A stretch of DNA of 64,000 nucleotides, from the NCBI GenBank assembly GCA_949987705.1, contig OX465284.1, positions 114,807,163-114,871,162 on the forward strand, read 5' to 3'. Position numbers and translations under genes: made by a program. This document shows positions 22,941 through 33,829 of the stretch, one piece after another. The notes beneath the pieces are model-generated. The model was not told where the DNA came from. It searched no databases and worked only from the letters and a program-made list of their open reading frames with translations. Every line of letters begins with the position of its first letter. The first letter of the stretch is position 1. The DNA is from Thereva unica (Eukaryota > Arthropoda > Insecta > Diptera > Therevidae).

Positions 22941-23464
22941 CATGCGTTCTTATCAGACAATGTCTGGTCAGCAATCCCACTATAACTGAGAAATCATATC
23001 TCCCGAGGCTCAGTAGTGAAGTGGTCCGCCTGAGATCATAAGAGGGCCAGGTTTATTTGGCCAAAGTGCATTTACTCTCCAATGCATTTCGCCTGTTGTA
23101 TTGTGTGCTGTTTGCATCGGAGTTTAAAAGTGGCCCAAGGGATAGCAACCCTTTCCTTTCCTGGAAGGAGAGTAGCGGCCGTGTCTTTTCTAGCCAGTTC
23201 GTCAGCTTTACGATTTCTCTCTTTATTTCTGTGACCGGGCACCCATACGAGGAGGGTTCTGGGGTTTTATACCCCATTGTGAAGAGGACCAGTTAATCCA
23301 GTAAAAACGGGGTTGACGCTGAGTTTGCGGGAGGCAGTCCAGCTTGAGACGGTTTTTAATGCCGTCTCCATGAGATCACAGAGGACTTGAGGTAATTTTC
23401 CTTATTTGATATCAAGGAATGAGGTAGATTAGTGTCGATGTTTTAATAGTTATTCTGTTGTTCG

Positions 23465-23575
23465 GGGCGGAGAAAAAACAATCAATTCAAAATCATAAAA
23501 ATCGGTCCAGCTGTTTTTCAGTTAGAAACGGTGTAACTAGCCCGACTTTGTTTTTATATAGGTGACCTAAATCCC
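23465..23575 (+). mobile_element. RTE-type repeat, 3'-end-like segment
   Basis: The sequence AAAATCGGTCCAGCTGTTTT, then GTGTAACTAGCCCGACTTTG and TTTTTATATAGG, resembles the 3' end of insect RTE-type LINEs or their non-autonomous relatives. It may be the partner of the left-end-like motif at 21643. Confidence 0.5.
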
Positions 23576-25845
23576 AAAACCGGTTTTTTCCCACACGCAA
23601 AGGACCTAGTACCTACTGTATATGTAAGTAAACTTCATTGATAGATTTTTTACGATGAAATGAAAACTGGAGTTTATTACAACCAATCGTCAATTGCATA
23701 TGGTTGAGGTTTTTTGTAAGATGTACTTGAAGCTCGCCACTAAACCGTCCAACCGCCACGTCCAATTTTGTATTGTTTGTCATTTAGGCAAGTGCATGAG
23801 TGAGAGTGCAGACGCAAAAGTTTTCCTGAAAATTTACTTAAAATTGCATGCAAGAACTTTATTTTTACATTCGTTAAATCAAAGTGATAAAAAACATTTG
23901 AATATTTTGTTAAACATACTAAAACAACAAATTTTCATCAATCTATTTGCAATTTAAACTTTATAACCGCTAAGCGACACCAAGCACTATATGTATTATT
24001 TGTAGCACAGTTTGTATGCTTCCGATATTTGTTCTGTTTTCTATCTACTTCTTTTCTTCTTCCATAGAATATCCGTTGGAAAATCGAAATTACATCTCAA
24101 CAACACGAACTGAATGGCCCCCTGGAGAGACATTTATTTATTGAAGAGAAAGGATTCTGGTCCCCAAAGCGTCAATTCGATTCGAATTAAAGTTATTTGT
24201 ATGCCGATCACAAGGATCCTATAAGGCTGGAATCATCCTGCATGTCCTCTACAAATGGCAGCATTATAATTGCCGAATTGAGATTAAATCCGAGTTAAGT
24301 GGATGGAATTTTCGATTATAAACGATTATCAGTGTTTTATTGGCTGTAAAAGGAGACGTTAAAATTTTGATGATAGTAGAAATAAATGTTAGTTTTGTGA
24401 GAGAGAAATGGCGTTTTGTTTTTAATGGAATTTTTAGTTTTATGGTGTTTTATTGAAAGGGGAATGAACATGTATTGCTTTTGCTTAAATAACATAAGCA
24501 GAGAGAGATTGAATCAAATTTACCAAAGAACTTAAACATTTTTTGTCATACTTTCAAATCCTGGGGGTGGAATACAAACCTTGAATTCTTGTGGTCAATA
24601 TTCTGCTTTATCCTCCAACAACCTCAGGACTTGTTTAAATATTTGTCTTTTTATTCTGCAAAAATTGGCAAACAAAATTCCATTCCCAATCCGAGAAATT
24701 TCCTTTCCCAGCAAAAATTAAAATTGCAATTAATACACGCATATTCCCTCCTTTTTATATAATGACGATCATAAAAATGTCTTAATGAACTCAGCAAGAG
24801 TAATTAAACCACCAAAGGGTGCTTCAGATTTTTTTCCGGCTTTTTTTTTCTTCTATTTTATAAGGGAAGCAAATTGAGGGTTCCGTTTAACAAGGCGTAA
24901 ACGAGGACTTTCTCAAAATACACTTGTAAACTGTAATCAGAGGTAAGTGGTTACCTGTGCTTTTTTTTATACAACAAAAAAAAAAGCGGGTTTCAAAGGA
25001 GTTACATTTTTTTGTTAGGCTTTTATTGGTTTTTGTTTTATTAATTTTAATACAATGTTGGATTATTTGAATTTATAGGTTTGGAGAAGAAAGGGTTAAA
25101 GTACATGCCGTTTTCGTTGTTTTCGTATTATCGAAGTTGGCAGTCCAAACATATCAAAAGATTGGTTCAATTCTATATCTTCTAAAGGATTTGCTAAGCT
25201 CTGGGTATCTGTTCCTTAATAAGTCATTTTAAATGGTTAACAAATTATCACATAATGAATAAAACAGTGGCAGTTCTAGTAATTTTAGTGTGGATGTACG
25301 ATTTTGATAAACTCATGGTACAATCTATTCATATATGAGTAAGTAAAAGTTCAGAAGATATCGTTTATTACCTACACTCCCTTCTTCGCTTGATGTGTTG
25401 CTAATTAAAAAATCACTTTATTTATTTTTTTGTTTCTGGGGTCATCCGTTAAATGTGCTAAAAGCTATCTCAATAAACTCACTGATTATGCAGCAAAACT
25501 TTCCATAAACCTGGGACGACAAGACTCTAGCCCTTTAATGTTTTTAGAATCTAAACCATCAAAGTCGTAACAAGCAATGACGATAGCACTCCGACATGTG
25601 ATGTGCTCCGGTGCGTCCCTTTTACTGCTTTGATATTGGCTAACCCGCTGTGGATGATTCTAGTTCTAGGGATCGTGAATTCCGTCGGTATCAGATGGAT
25701 ATCCTCAATTCATATGTTGAAAACGCGTCTCTACATCTAGGAAGGTTTCTAAGATAAACTAGGATGAAAATTAGGTCTTCAGCATAAAGGATGATAAGTT
25801 TATTGATCTGCAATCCTCTGCCGTTTCCTGGTACTGCCTACTATA
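23576..25845. other. Non-coding AT-rich stretch
   Basis: No gene or transposon motif was recognised, apart from A/T tracts. The 87-codon plus frame (23694-23957) is unrecognised. Confidence 0.35.
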
Positions 25846-26040
25846 CTGCCTCGATAGTCTAGGGTATAAGGCGCTCGGCTGCCATCCCAGAGGTGCCAGG
25901 TTCGAATCCCAGTAGAACCATGGTCCTTCGCCTTTCCCATATTCCCCACCTACATTACTTTCCTTCTTTATTCTTCCCATAAACATGATTCCTCTTGTCT
26001 TAGCTTTCCGAAGCCCTTCCACCGATGACATGGTTGGTTG
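25846..26040 (+). mobile_element. tRNA-derived SINE, copy 3 (best copy)
   Basis: The head reads TAGTCTAGGGTATAAGGCGC (A-box region), then CTCGG-CTGCCAT-CCCAG and a perfect B box GGTTCGAATCC. If CTCGG/CCCAG is the anticodon stem, the loop CTGCCAT puts GCC (Gly) at the anticodon, so a tRNA-Gly ancestor is likely (inference). The pyrimidine-rich body (CCCACCTACATTACTTTCC, TTCTTTATTCTTCCC, GATTCCTCTTGTCTTAGC) closely matches the minus-strand copy at 34870-35060. This is the clearest tRNA head in the window. Confidence 0.85.
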
Positions 26041-26469
26041 ATGAGATTAGATTAAATTAGGGGACATCGTTTTTGCGAAATCGTTGCCCCGTTACAAATA
26101 TTTTGTTTTAATTTTTGTTACATCCGTGGGCTTCATGAAAATTTCTATCCTTTTCCTTTGAACCAAGTTTACTAGTAGACATTGGTACTAACAAGGGCTA
26201 ATGGTAAGCTTGCGTTTATACATAAAAAAACCTACCTCGGGAATGAAGATCACTTTCAGGTTGGGTCACGTAGCTGTTATCTAGGTGCTCTTAAAGATTG
26301 AAATCAGACATGGACTAAGAAAGTTAAGAGGCTCTTTTTGGAGGTATCATGATTATCTTACCTATTGACTTATATGTCGAGAAACTGTTCAATGGCCGAC
26401 ACATCTTACCATTGTGACGGTTGTTTAAACACTCTCCCTTGATATTGATATCTACGTTTGCAGCCTTAA

Positions 26470-27030
26470 GCTGGCTTCCCACGGTACGTCATATTGCGGA
26501 CAGACGCAGACGGCGTATCGGTTCGTGTGGTCCGTTCTGTCATTCCAAAACGCAAAGTCAAAGGGAGTGTACCGGGATTGTATGGTCGAAATTCTTTTGT
26601 GTGTTCGCTGTATTCCATGAATATGCACACGTTGGATTTTTCAGCAAATTTATTTCGTTGCACTTTCGGTATGTAGGCCATGGCCTTGCAATCAAACACG
26701 GACGACGAAGTTCTCACCGTACCTTTGAAGTTATCGGCTCGCGGCGGATTCTACGCACTGCTACAGACTTGCCTGTACCTTCACGGACGGCACTGTTCCT
26801 ACAGAACACTCTGTCCATGTATCGCCTCCGCTTGAATTGCCACGATTATTTTAAAAGAATCTTGTAAGTATGGCAAATTTTCCTGGATCCTTCCCATATT
26901 AGCGATGCTCCCTCCATTTTTACTTCTTAGTCTTAATGCCTTTCTTGTATGTACAGCATCCATCAGTCCTTGAAAGGTTTCCAATATATGCGTTTGAACT
27001 TCTGAAGTTAGCTGCTTAAGGTTGGACAAT
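26470..27030 (-). pseudogene. Ty1/copia-like integrase C-terminal relic
   Basis: The minus strand at about 26700-26570 reads 'VFDCKAMAYIPKVQRNKF' then 'CIFMEYSEHTKEFRPYNPG'. This follows the pattern of the copia integrase C-terminus, where 'VFGC.AYVHIPK..R.KL' is followed by 'C.FVGY....K.YR.YNP'. The sequence upstream (to 27030) is frameshifted and only faintly resembles the preceding 'AVHTA..L.N..P' region. No LTRs, reverse transcriptase or gag were recognised. The overlapping 148-codon plus frame (26421-26867) is probably a shadow. Confidence 0.5.
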
Positions 27031-27547
27031 TCGTTCTACCACCGCGGAGGCTCCACCCTGTATGGCTTATTGAAAGCACACTCTAGGGTTTTGGCCATTT
27101 TGCCATTTTATCGTGCTCCGCACTTCACTTGACGCTATCCCTAGGTGGGCGTGAGAGACTCGCCATTGTACTGCTCCTAGTTCATTCTTTTCGCCATTGG
27201 CATGTCAATTGTGATCTGAAAAGCATTTTGTGCCTCGTTTCTCGATGGCCCACATATAGAGTGTTTGGATAGAATGCCCCAAAATAAGAGTATTGACGTT
27301 GGGTGTTGCTCTGTCGATATGACTGATTTTATTTAGGAAGTCTTGTTCTTCTTCTTTTTTAACAGTTTTATACGCGTTAGGCTGGTCGTCCACTGGAAGC
27401 GTATTCGAGCGGCTACGCGCTTCGGCTACATGAGCGGCTTCAGGCGGCTACAAGCGGCTTTGAGATACGCGGCTACACGCTACAGGGGTCGTCCACTGCA
27501 AGCTTTTCATGCTGCTCAGTTTGAAGTGAATTTGACATAATAATTTT

Positions 27548-29045
27548 TATTCCAGGAGAGATACATATTTGATAATTATAGGGAGTGTAATTATCGTAGA
27601 ACCTTGTGTCAAGGATTAAATTGTGGCTTCTGATGGTGCCTACCTACAGTAAAAATTTCATGAAAAAATAATGGTAACTTTTCGAGTAAATCTCAAAAAT
27701 GTAGTCATTTGCACATCTGGGAACATATAAAACAAAATATTATCTCGTATTCATACCTCAACCGTATAAGGAACGCAGAACTATAGTTTAAAAGTTAATA
27801 CATATTATATTTTGCTCACTGTTGCTCATACATCGTCTGTGTATCTTCAGAATCACTGGAAAAAGTGGAGGGTTGAAGCGTTCCTGTTCTTGATGCATTG
27901 GATGCCGATATAACAGTTGACTCTGAAGCAGAGCTCGGGGGTCGAAAAAAGACAGAAAACTGAATGCTTAACCCTAAATGATATACAAACCGTTTTGATG
28001 TGAGGACCGAGTTATGGATAGTGTAATTTTCACCTATAACTCTCTTTGTGGGAAATGTATTAGACATAATCTTTATGAAACCGTGTGGAAAAAATCCGCT
28101 AGTTATTTGTAGTTTTTGTTCCTTTTTCACTCTAAAGACAAGGTTTTTTTGTCGGACAACGTTTATGGAATGTTGATTTTTTTATTATAAAAAGAAAAAA
28201 AAAAGAAAAAAGAGGTTATGTATAAATTTTTTTCCTTCATGAAATAGACGACTTTGACTCGTCGGACGGCGAAATCGGCAAACAAATTTTGTCGGACACA
28301 TATACCATGTAATTCCACATATTTTTCTTAAGCGATCCTGAAAAAATCAGGTGGTTATTAATAAATTTTTGGAAGCCCATAACTTAGCAGGTTTGGGGTG
28401 GTAGACATCCTTAACGGTCCAACATTTTTGTCGGACGAGTATTGTTTCGCGCCTATCATCGCCATCTCATGCGGCTATGATTGTTAGAAAAACAGTATCT
28501 ATAAATTTTTTGGGCACCATAAAAAGGTTGACTTTCGACCAACCTGGAGGAAAAAAGCCCCGGTTTCATAAATTTTCGCAGAGCAAAAGATGGTAGACTA
28601 GGTGTCCTTAAACCATACAAAAAGTTTTAAGAGAGTATGTATAAATTTTTTTTTGTTCGCGGGCACTTAGTCTATAGGTTCTACAATAATTACACTCCCT
28701 ATAATTAAATGTCAAAAAAATGGTTAATTTTAACGGTTTTTGAATTTTTCTGCAAAAAGTTGTTGACCGACTTCAATGGTGCAAAATTCATATTTTTCGT
28801 CTTTTTAAGCACTATTATGTAGTATTTTTTGTTTTCTAAAACAACAATTTTTTCGTACCTAAAAAGTGAAAAACTTGTTTTCGCTACTATTATGAACCTT
28901 TTTTCACCTTTTCCCCTCGACCAATTTATCCAAAACACATTCATTGAATTCCTACGATTTTTCTCTTAATTATAGCGTCAAGAAATCGCGGGGTAGATTT
29001 ATTTTATTTTAAATATAGAAAGCTTTGGAGAAAATTATTTCCTGA
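27548..29045. mobile_element. Foldback family, copy FB2 (rearranged)
   Basis: The left piece 27570-27704 matches 12449-12586 of FB1. The right piece 28678-29010 matches the right arm of FB1 and ends in the same AAATCGCGGGGTAGATTTATT-type terminal sequence. The outer left arm is mostly deleted (only TATTCCAGGAGAGATA remains). The middle, 27705-28670, is not in FB1. It includes an unrecognised 104-codon minus frame (27816-28130, Ser/Thr-rich C-terminus) and a degenerate tandem array. It lies wholly inside the Harbinger-like element. Confidence 0.75.
28151..28650. repeat. Degenerate ~70/140-bp tandem array
   Basis: GTCGGAC occurs at 28151, 28291 and 28430 (spacing 140, 139), plus one off-phase copy at 28261. 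ATAAATTTT occurs at 28222, 28361, 28501, 28568 and 28641 (spacing 139, 140, 67, 73). The two words therefore alternate about every 70 bp. The segments starting at 28361 and 28568 also share TGGTAGAC...TCCTTAA. The units are otherwise strongly diverged. Confidence 0.6.
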
Positions 29046-29257
29046 TTCGAGCGGCTACGCGCGACCGATCCAAAATAATTTGGATTCGCGCGGCACGCTC
29101 GAATACGCCTATAGCCGCCCGCTCGAAGTCGCTTGCAGTGGACGATGTTTGTATGAAATCCTTTATGTTGGATCTGCCGCGCATAGCCGCGTGTAGCCGC
29201 TCATGTAGCCGAAGCGCATAGCCGCTTGAATACGCTTCCAGTGGACGACCAGCCTTA

Positions 29258-31790
29258 GCGTTATCCGGTCCTGAGCTCTAGCAATGGCCCTTTCCCGATT
29301 CTAAGGCGATCCAAAAGCGCTCTGCGTCATGGTCTACGTTATTTTACCATAGAGAACGTTCACACAGAATTTTACCACAAAGAACTTTCTGCCCAGTGAT
29401 TGGGAAGTCGCGAATTCTAATAAAAGTGGTCGATCATAACGAACATTATAAGCGTGGAGTTTCACACAGTTTGATTCTAGGATGTTCAAGTACTTTCTTT
29501 GGTATTGTCTTTCGTGCAGTCGGAGTTTTTTCATAAAAAGGAAATACAGTATCAAATGAGACAACCAAGGATTAAAATTGGTCCATCTGAAGCTTGAAAG
29601 CAATTCACCTTAAGGTGTAGATCAATACTAAATTGACTGGTTCTGGGTCGATCACCGAAGTCAAGCAGTATTTGGAAAGGTAATTGTTTTATTTTCAGTA
29701 GCGTTCAAAGGTTTCGATTTGAAATAAATTCGTAGCAAGAAAAAGTCTATTGAATTATTGAGAAAGATTGCTGGAGACAAGAATTTGAAAAAAGTACTTC
29801 AGGGCTTTCGTTTTCTTTTGGAAACCAAGCCTAAAAATTAGTTTGTATGTAGCCTTGTAATAACTAGACGTGTCCTTTCCACATAACAAAAAAAAATCCC
29901 CTATTGCAAATTATCCTCAAAAATACATGTGTAACTCATAATACCCTGCATAATCCTCCTCCCCCCACTACAGAAAAAAAAGTTCATTCAGGTGGCACAC
30001 CGATAAGAAAATTGTCGAAACCCTTCCCATAATTCACTTTAGGGCTTTTCCAGTTACTCTCGATTTGAATACGTAAAAAGGCCGACCTTTACTTCTTAAT
30101 TTACACGTCCAAGGGTCGACCCTTTCTGTATAAGTAAATAACTTTCCTTCTATGTAACAAAAAAAAAATTTACATATTTTCCAGTGTCTTATTTGATTGA
30201 CCCCTTTTAAAGGAGCTAATATGTAAATTTCTCCCTTTTTGGTATTCTATGGAAATCTCCCTTAAATCAACACAGATCCTTCATAGTCGTCCTCGTCGTT
30301 CGTATGGCATGGTACCCGAAATTCTTTGGCTCCTTTTTTGGGGAAAAACGCAAGGCATCTCTAGCTGCTGAAAGTGATACACCGTCTGTTCGGAAATACG
30401 TGAAGAATCTTTGTCAAAATATTTTTCGAAAGAGTCTTAACTGAAATCCTGTTACACAAAGACTTGAAAAGTCCTCTCTGAGTCACTTTAAACACTAAAA
30501 TCTGGTGATAATCCTAATTAAGGATCAACACTTGAAATTCGTTTAATCAAAGCAGAAAGTAAAAGAAGAGTCTTTATCCTGTTAAGGAATTCGCCTTCTC
30601 CTTGAGCTTCTTGATTGTGTACTCACTTTTAATTTCCGGTCGCCGAATTCGGTATCTCTGTACTGGGGCTGGTCCTTGAATGAAAGGAAAGGCCTAAAAT
30701 CTCTAAGATTTCCTTTCTACTTAAGACGCCTTAGTTGTTTTGTTTTTTTATTTTGGGACAAGACAGCAGCATCCCTTTGTGAGATTCAAGGAAGCCAATT
30801 TAATTAGGACAATATCCTCTGATGGTTGGTGCCTTTGAAAGTAAATACTTGGCCAAAAAAGGGGTGATTTGTAAACAACGGTGTACATTTCATTAAGACG
30901 TTTAACAGGTCTTAAGTACACATTAAGGTAATTGCACAAAAGGTACCGTACCGGTCCTTCAGATTATTTTGCTTGCTTTTTAGTAACTTTATTGAGTAAC
31001 AATTCAAATAGTCGCTGGAGTGTTTTTTTATTGATGCTTGGATTATGCGCCAAGCTGTTTCGATGACATTAGATTTTAGATTTAATAAGTTTGTAGAAGG
31101 TTTGTTGTACTAATCCTGTAACATCCTCCGATGCCAGTAGCAGGTCGTGTTTTTACGTAATATTTCACCAAAAAAATGAGCAAAATTAAGCTACTTATTT
31201 GGTACTAATCAGAATGGATCTGGCTTTCAATATCGAAGCTATACTTTACATCGTGAGATCTGGGCAACTTATATACACAAGACTAACGTCTTGAAGTGCA
31301 GTCGCACTCGCCTTTCAGGTATAATACAAGTGAAATTATCCTTTCAGTTTGAACACCAAAGCATCTACCGATTAAAGAATGTGAAACAAAGCAGATAGAG
31401 AATACCCAGGTCAAATAGACTACATCGGTTTGAGGTAAACGGAAGTAATCACAGTAGATAAGCAATATCAGTTCTGGTCCCCACATAAGCTTTTAAGAAT
31501 GCGGTTCGGGTCCTCGCTAGGATGAAAGCTCTTTTGTATGGGAAGTTTTGATGGAAGGAAATTTTGGTATCGTTTGGGCTTGCTCGTATTATTTACTTTT
31601 GGAGCTTTTTTGGCCAGATTATATAAAAAGGAAGACCGCAGTCTTTGGCTTTATATAAAAACATCTAATGGAGATCTAGTCTACCAAACAGCGCACCTCA
31701 ACCAAGGTATATAGCACGTAGTTTCGGATTTAGCTGGAATTATGTATCTAGACTCTATTGACAACACCCCAAGCTATTGATGTCGACTTA
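29258..31790. other. Non-coding stretch
   Basis: No transposon or gene motif was recognised. The 89-codon minus frame 29334-29603 and the frames at 30748-30939 and 31283-31486 match nothing that I know. Confidence 0.35.
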
Positions 31791-31935
31791 GTTATTGTGT
31801 CTTTCTGATCGTTCAATCGAGTTGATTTTGGATGGTGTCAATTCTAAAGCTCATATCATCGCTGCGATGTATTCGTCATAGCTCAATTCAATCACCCGTT
31901 CTTTTCGCTAATATTTAAAAATGACCTGATCTAAC
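31790..31935 (+). pseudogene. LINE RT fragment
   Basis: Across one frameshift the plus strand reads 'LSDRSIELILDGVNSKAHII' and then 'HPFFSLIFKNDLI'. This corresponds to the RT stretch 'FLS.RSI.VVVDG....I..GVPQGS.LSPLLFSLFINDL', with the PQGS core lost. A related segment with a better core is at 53340-53530. How far it extends towards 32340 is unclear. Confidence 0.5.
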
Positions 31936-32716
31936 CTACTTCACAAGAATCACAGTTGTGTTCAATATATCAAAGAAATAGTACTGTGTTAAGTGTTAGC
32001 TAGGCTCTTGAAAACAGCGATGTCAAGACTGAAGAAGATGCAAAACCTCGTCGATGGCGGCATTTGTTCCTCAATGAGGCATTAATCCACCGTAGGATTA
32101 TAACAGCTTTGGCACAGTTTCACTGCTGTTACGAACTCAAAAGCAGTGTTCTTCGGTATTTTCTTCATACATCCCCAGACTCCGTTGAAGGTATCCTATC
32201 TTTGACTCATGGTAGGAGTTTAGCTTACTACTAGACATTGTACCATGACGTGAAAGACATGATGGATTATCTGTACTCTGTCGCCATTTCAACCACTATG
32301 GTTTGAGTATAGCATTCTTTTTGAAGGCAATCCCAAAGGTTCAATTAAATTGTAAATTATAATGTTATACAGTGTTTGTGAAAGTGACGGGGAACAAGGA
32401 AGCAGTGACAAGTCCAAAAAAAAAACAGAACTGTAAATCAATAAGCTAACAACCACCAAACCATAATCATCAACGCTATTAGAAATCGAATAATATTTTA
32501 TATCTCTGTTTCCTCCTCTCTATGTTTTCTGTAATCTTTTTCTTTCTAAAACCCCAATAAAATAGAACGACGCAGAAACATCATCGCTGCTAGGCCTCAT
32601 ATTTAGCAAATCAAGAACGGAGAAAGTTGAGCATGAATGAATTCCTCTTAAGTCATCCGTAAACTCCTTAATGGGAAATTCTCTCATTGTAAAAAGTTTG
32701 ATGCGTCTCTAAGCGG

Positions 32717-33151
32717 ATGCCGAACCCCTTTTTCTTGACCCGTTCAAAAGTGACATTATTGGAGTTACACTTCGTTGGTTTTATTAGTCTCCAGCGAACA
32801 ATTCGGCATCGAATTAAAAGGGTTGCGAATTGTAATTTCTTCAATATAAATCGCTTTTGGTCTGCCATAAAGAAGGCGCTTCACAAAGAATACGAAAACA
32901 GCTCCAAAGAGCTCCAAGGAGAGCTGAGGGTTGCTTGCGACAGTTTGTCGGTACTGGAAGGAATTCAAAAGGATTTCAGAAGATATCCCTTAAAGGAATC
33001 GGTTTTTATTAAGTTAAAAACAGGAACGATGAAATACCGGGGTTGGGGGAAGGATCTTAAAGAAATTTGTAATGGATCCAAACGCTCGTTTTTTCTACAA
33101 CAATATAATCGAGCGCCAACAATTCCCACGTTTGTTTATCCTAGCATTTAG
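32717..33151 (+). CDS. Unrecognised 144-codon open frame
   Basis: This frame runs from ATG at 32717 to TAG, with an in-frame stop upstream at 32699. The product is basic and Lys/Arg-rich, with a middle segment 'KKALHKEYENSSKELQGEL' that could be helical. I recognise no domain. It lies among transposon relics, between LINE RT fragments at 31790-31935 and 33830-34300, and is followed by another fairly open stretch (33257-33475). It could be part of the first ORF of a dead LINE, an exon, or chance; no splice or promoter evidence is seen. Confidence 0.2.
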   Translation: MPNPFFLTRSKVTLLELHFVGFISLQRTIRHRIKRVANCNFFNINRFWSAIKKALHKEYENSSKELQGELRVACDSLSVLEGIQKDFRRYPLKESVFIKLKTGTMKYRGWGKDLKEICNGSKRSFFLQQYNRAPTIPTFVYPSI

Positions 33152-33256
33152 GTTGATATATCAATTTGCATCCCTAACACAGATATGATTGTGTGTAATT
33201 GGAGGAATATTTACATTCAGCATTTCACTGGAACGAAGCAGAAGAGCACCCCCTAG

Positions 33257-33475
33257 AATTCATTCATTGAGTGGCCAGCCAATTATACTCGATGGTCTAA
33301 TCTGGGCAGCTTACGTGGGGCAAATGCAATTAGAGAGCCTCGAGCAACAACTGTCACGTACCATTCGCACGGGGTAGATTGGTGCTGTTGGGGCGCTAGC
33401 AGCAAGGACGATAACGACCCCCGGGAAAGGATGGTTCCGTGTATGACTTCCGTAAACATACGAGGCCTAAAATGA
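33257..33475 (+). other. Open 72-codon stretch without a start, unrecognised
   Basis: After a TAG at 33254 this frame stays open to TGA at 33473. It carries Trp/Cys-rich pieces such as 'WSNLGSLRGANAIREPRA' and 'HGVDWCCWGASSKDDND'. The region is GC-richer than its surroundings. It has no family match that I know and could be an exon or a degraded mobile-element frame. Confidence 0.2.
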
Positions 33476-33829
33476 CCACCACCTTGTTGTTAATTGAAAG
33501 CCACAGCAGCACGTATCAACGAGTTGTCTGGTTTCATTTAATAAGGGTTGCTCGGACCACGTGTGCTCTCCTGCACATTGATTAACTCTGTCAGATGTCA
33601 GTCCAATGTAGATTTATTTAATTGATCTTGGCTTGTTTTCGATAGAAGTGTTGATGATAACTTTTGTGGGATCAGTTGATAAGCTTCGTATAAGATGAGG
33701 TTATTTTTCGTAAATGTCGGACTGAATTTTTTTACCACCCTTTTCTACAGGGTAACATACAATTATTTTGGTTGAAAAAAATCTGCAATACATGGCATAT
33801 TTTTAAAAAGATTTATGAAAGATTTATCT

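Larger units (their letters stand above)
22092..23330 (-). pseudogene. LINE 3' half with RNase H, split by an insertion
   Basis: On the minus strand, 23245-23231 encodes WVPGH, followed by 'KADELARKDTAATLLPGKE' and 'ATFKL', the end of a LINE RNase H domain. Next come 'TEPREI.FLS' and 'DQTLSDKNAC', which match the region after RNase H. The coding sequence is interrupted by a 476-bp insert (22465-22940). It resumes at 22431-22267 with 'CRSCKNPDKEESLLHLFSHC' and 'PALSRRRL', the Cys-rich C-terminal motif of these LINEs, and ends in 'LSRFI'. The 3' end carries CCTAACCTAATCT and a short A run (minus strand, about 22098-22091), a usual LINE tail. The upstream RT is absent, so it is 5' truncated. Confidence 0.85.
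27380..29254. mobile_element. Harbinger-like 1.9-kb element with nested foldback copy
   Basis: The termini GGCTGGTCGTCCACTGGAAG (27380) and CTTCCAGTGGACGACCAGCC (ending 29254) are exact reverse complements. The similarity continues with CGTATTC(G/A)AGCGGCTA and CGCTTCGGCTACATGAGCGG. TTA lies directly outside both ends (27377-27379, 29255-29257), the TWA-type duplication of PIF/Harbinger. Subterminal GC-rich AGCGGCTAC-type words repeat on both sides (27408-27485, 29045-29235), as is common for binding sites of this superfamily. The interior holds a damaged foldback element (27548-29045) instead of a transposase. It is non-autonomous. Confidence 0.85.

Noticed and set aside
22998..23050. tRNA-like segment with 'AGTAGTGAAGTGGTCCGCC'
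   Set aside because: It lacks a B box, and the same bases fit the LINE coding sequence on the minus strand.
25855..25925. Functional tRNA-Gly gene
   Set aside because: The acceptor stem does not pair and a SINE body shared with other copies follows, so it is a SINE head.
26421..26867. 148-codon plus-strand open frame as a gene
   Set aside because: The opposite strand has a better explanation, a copia integrase C-terminal motif.
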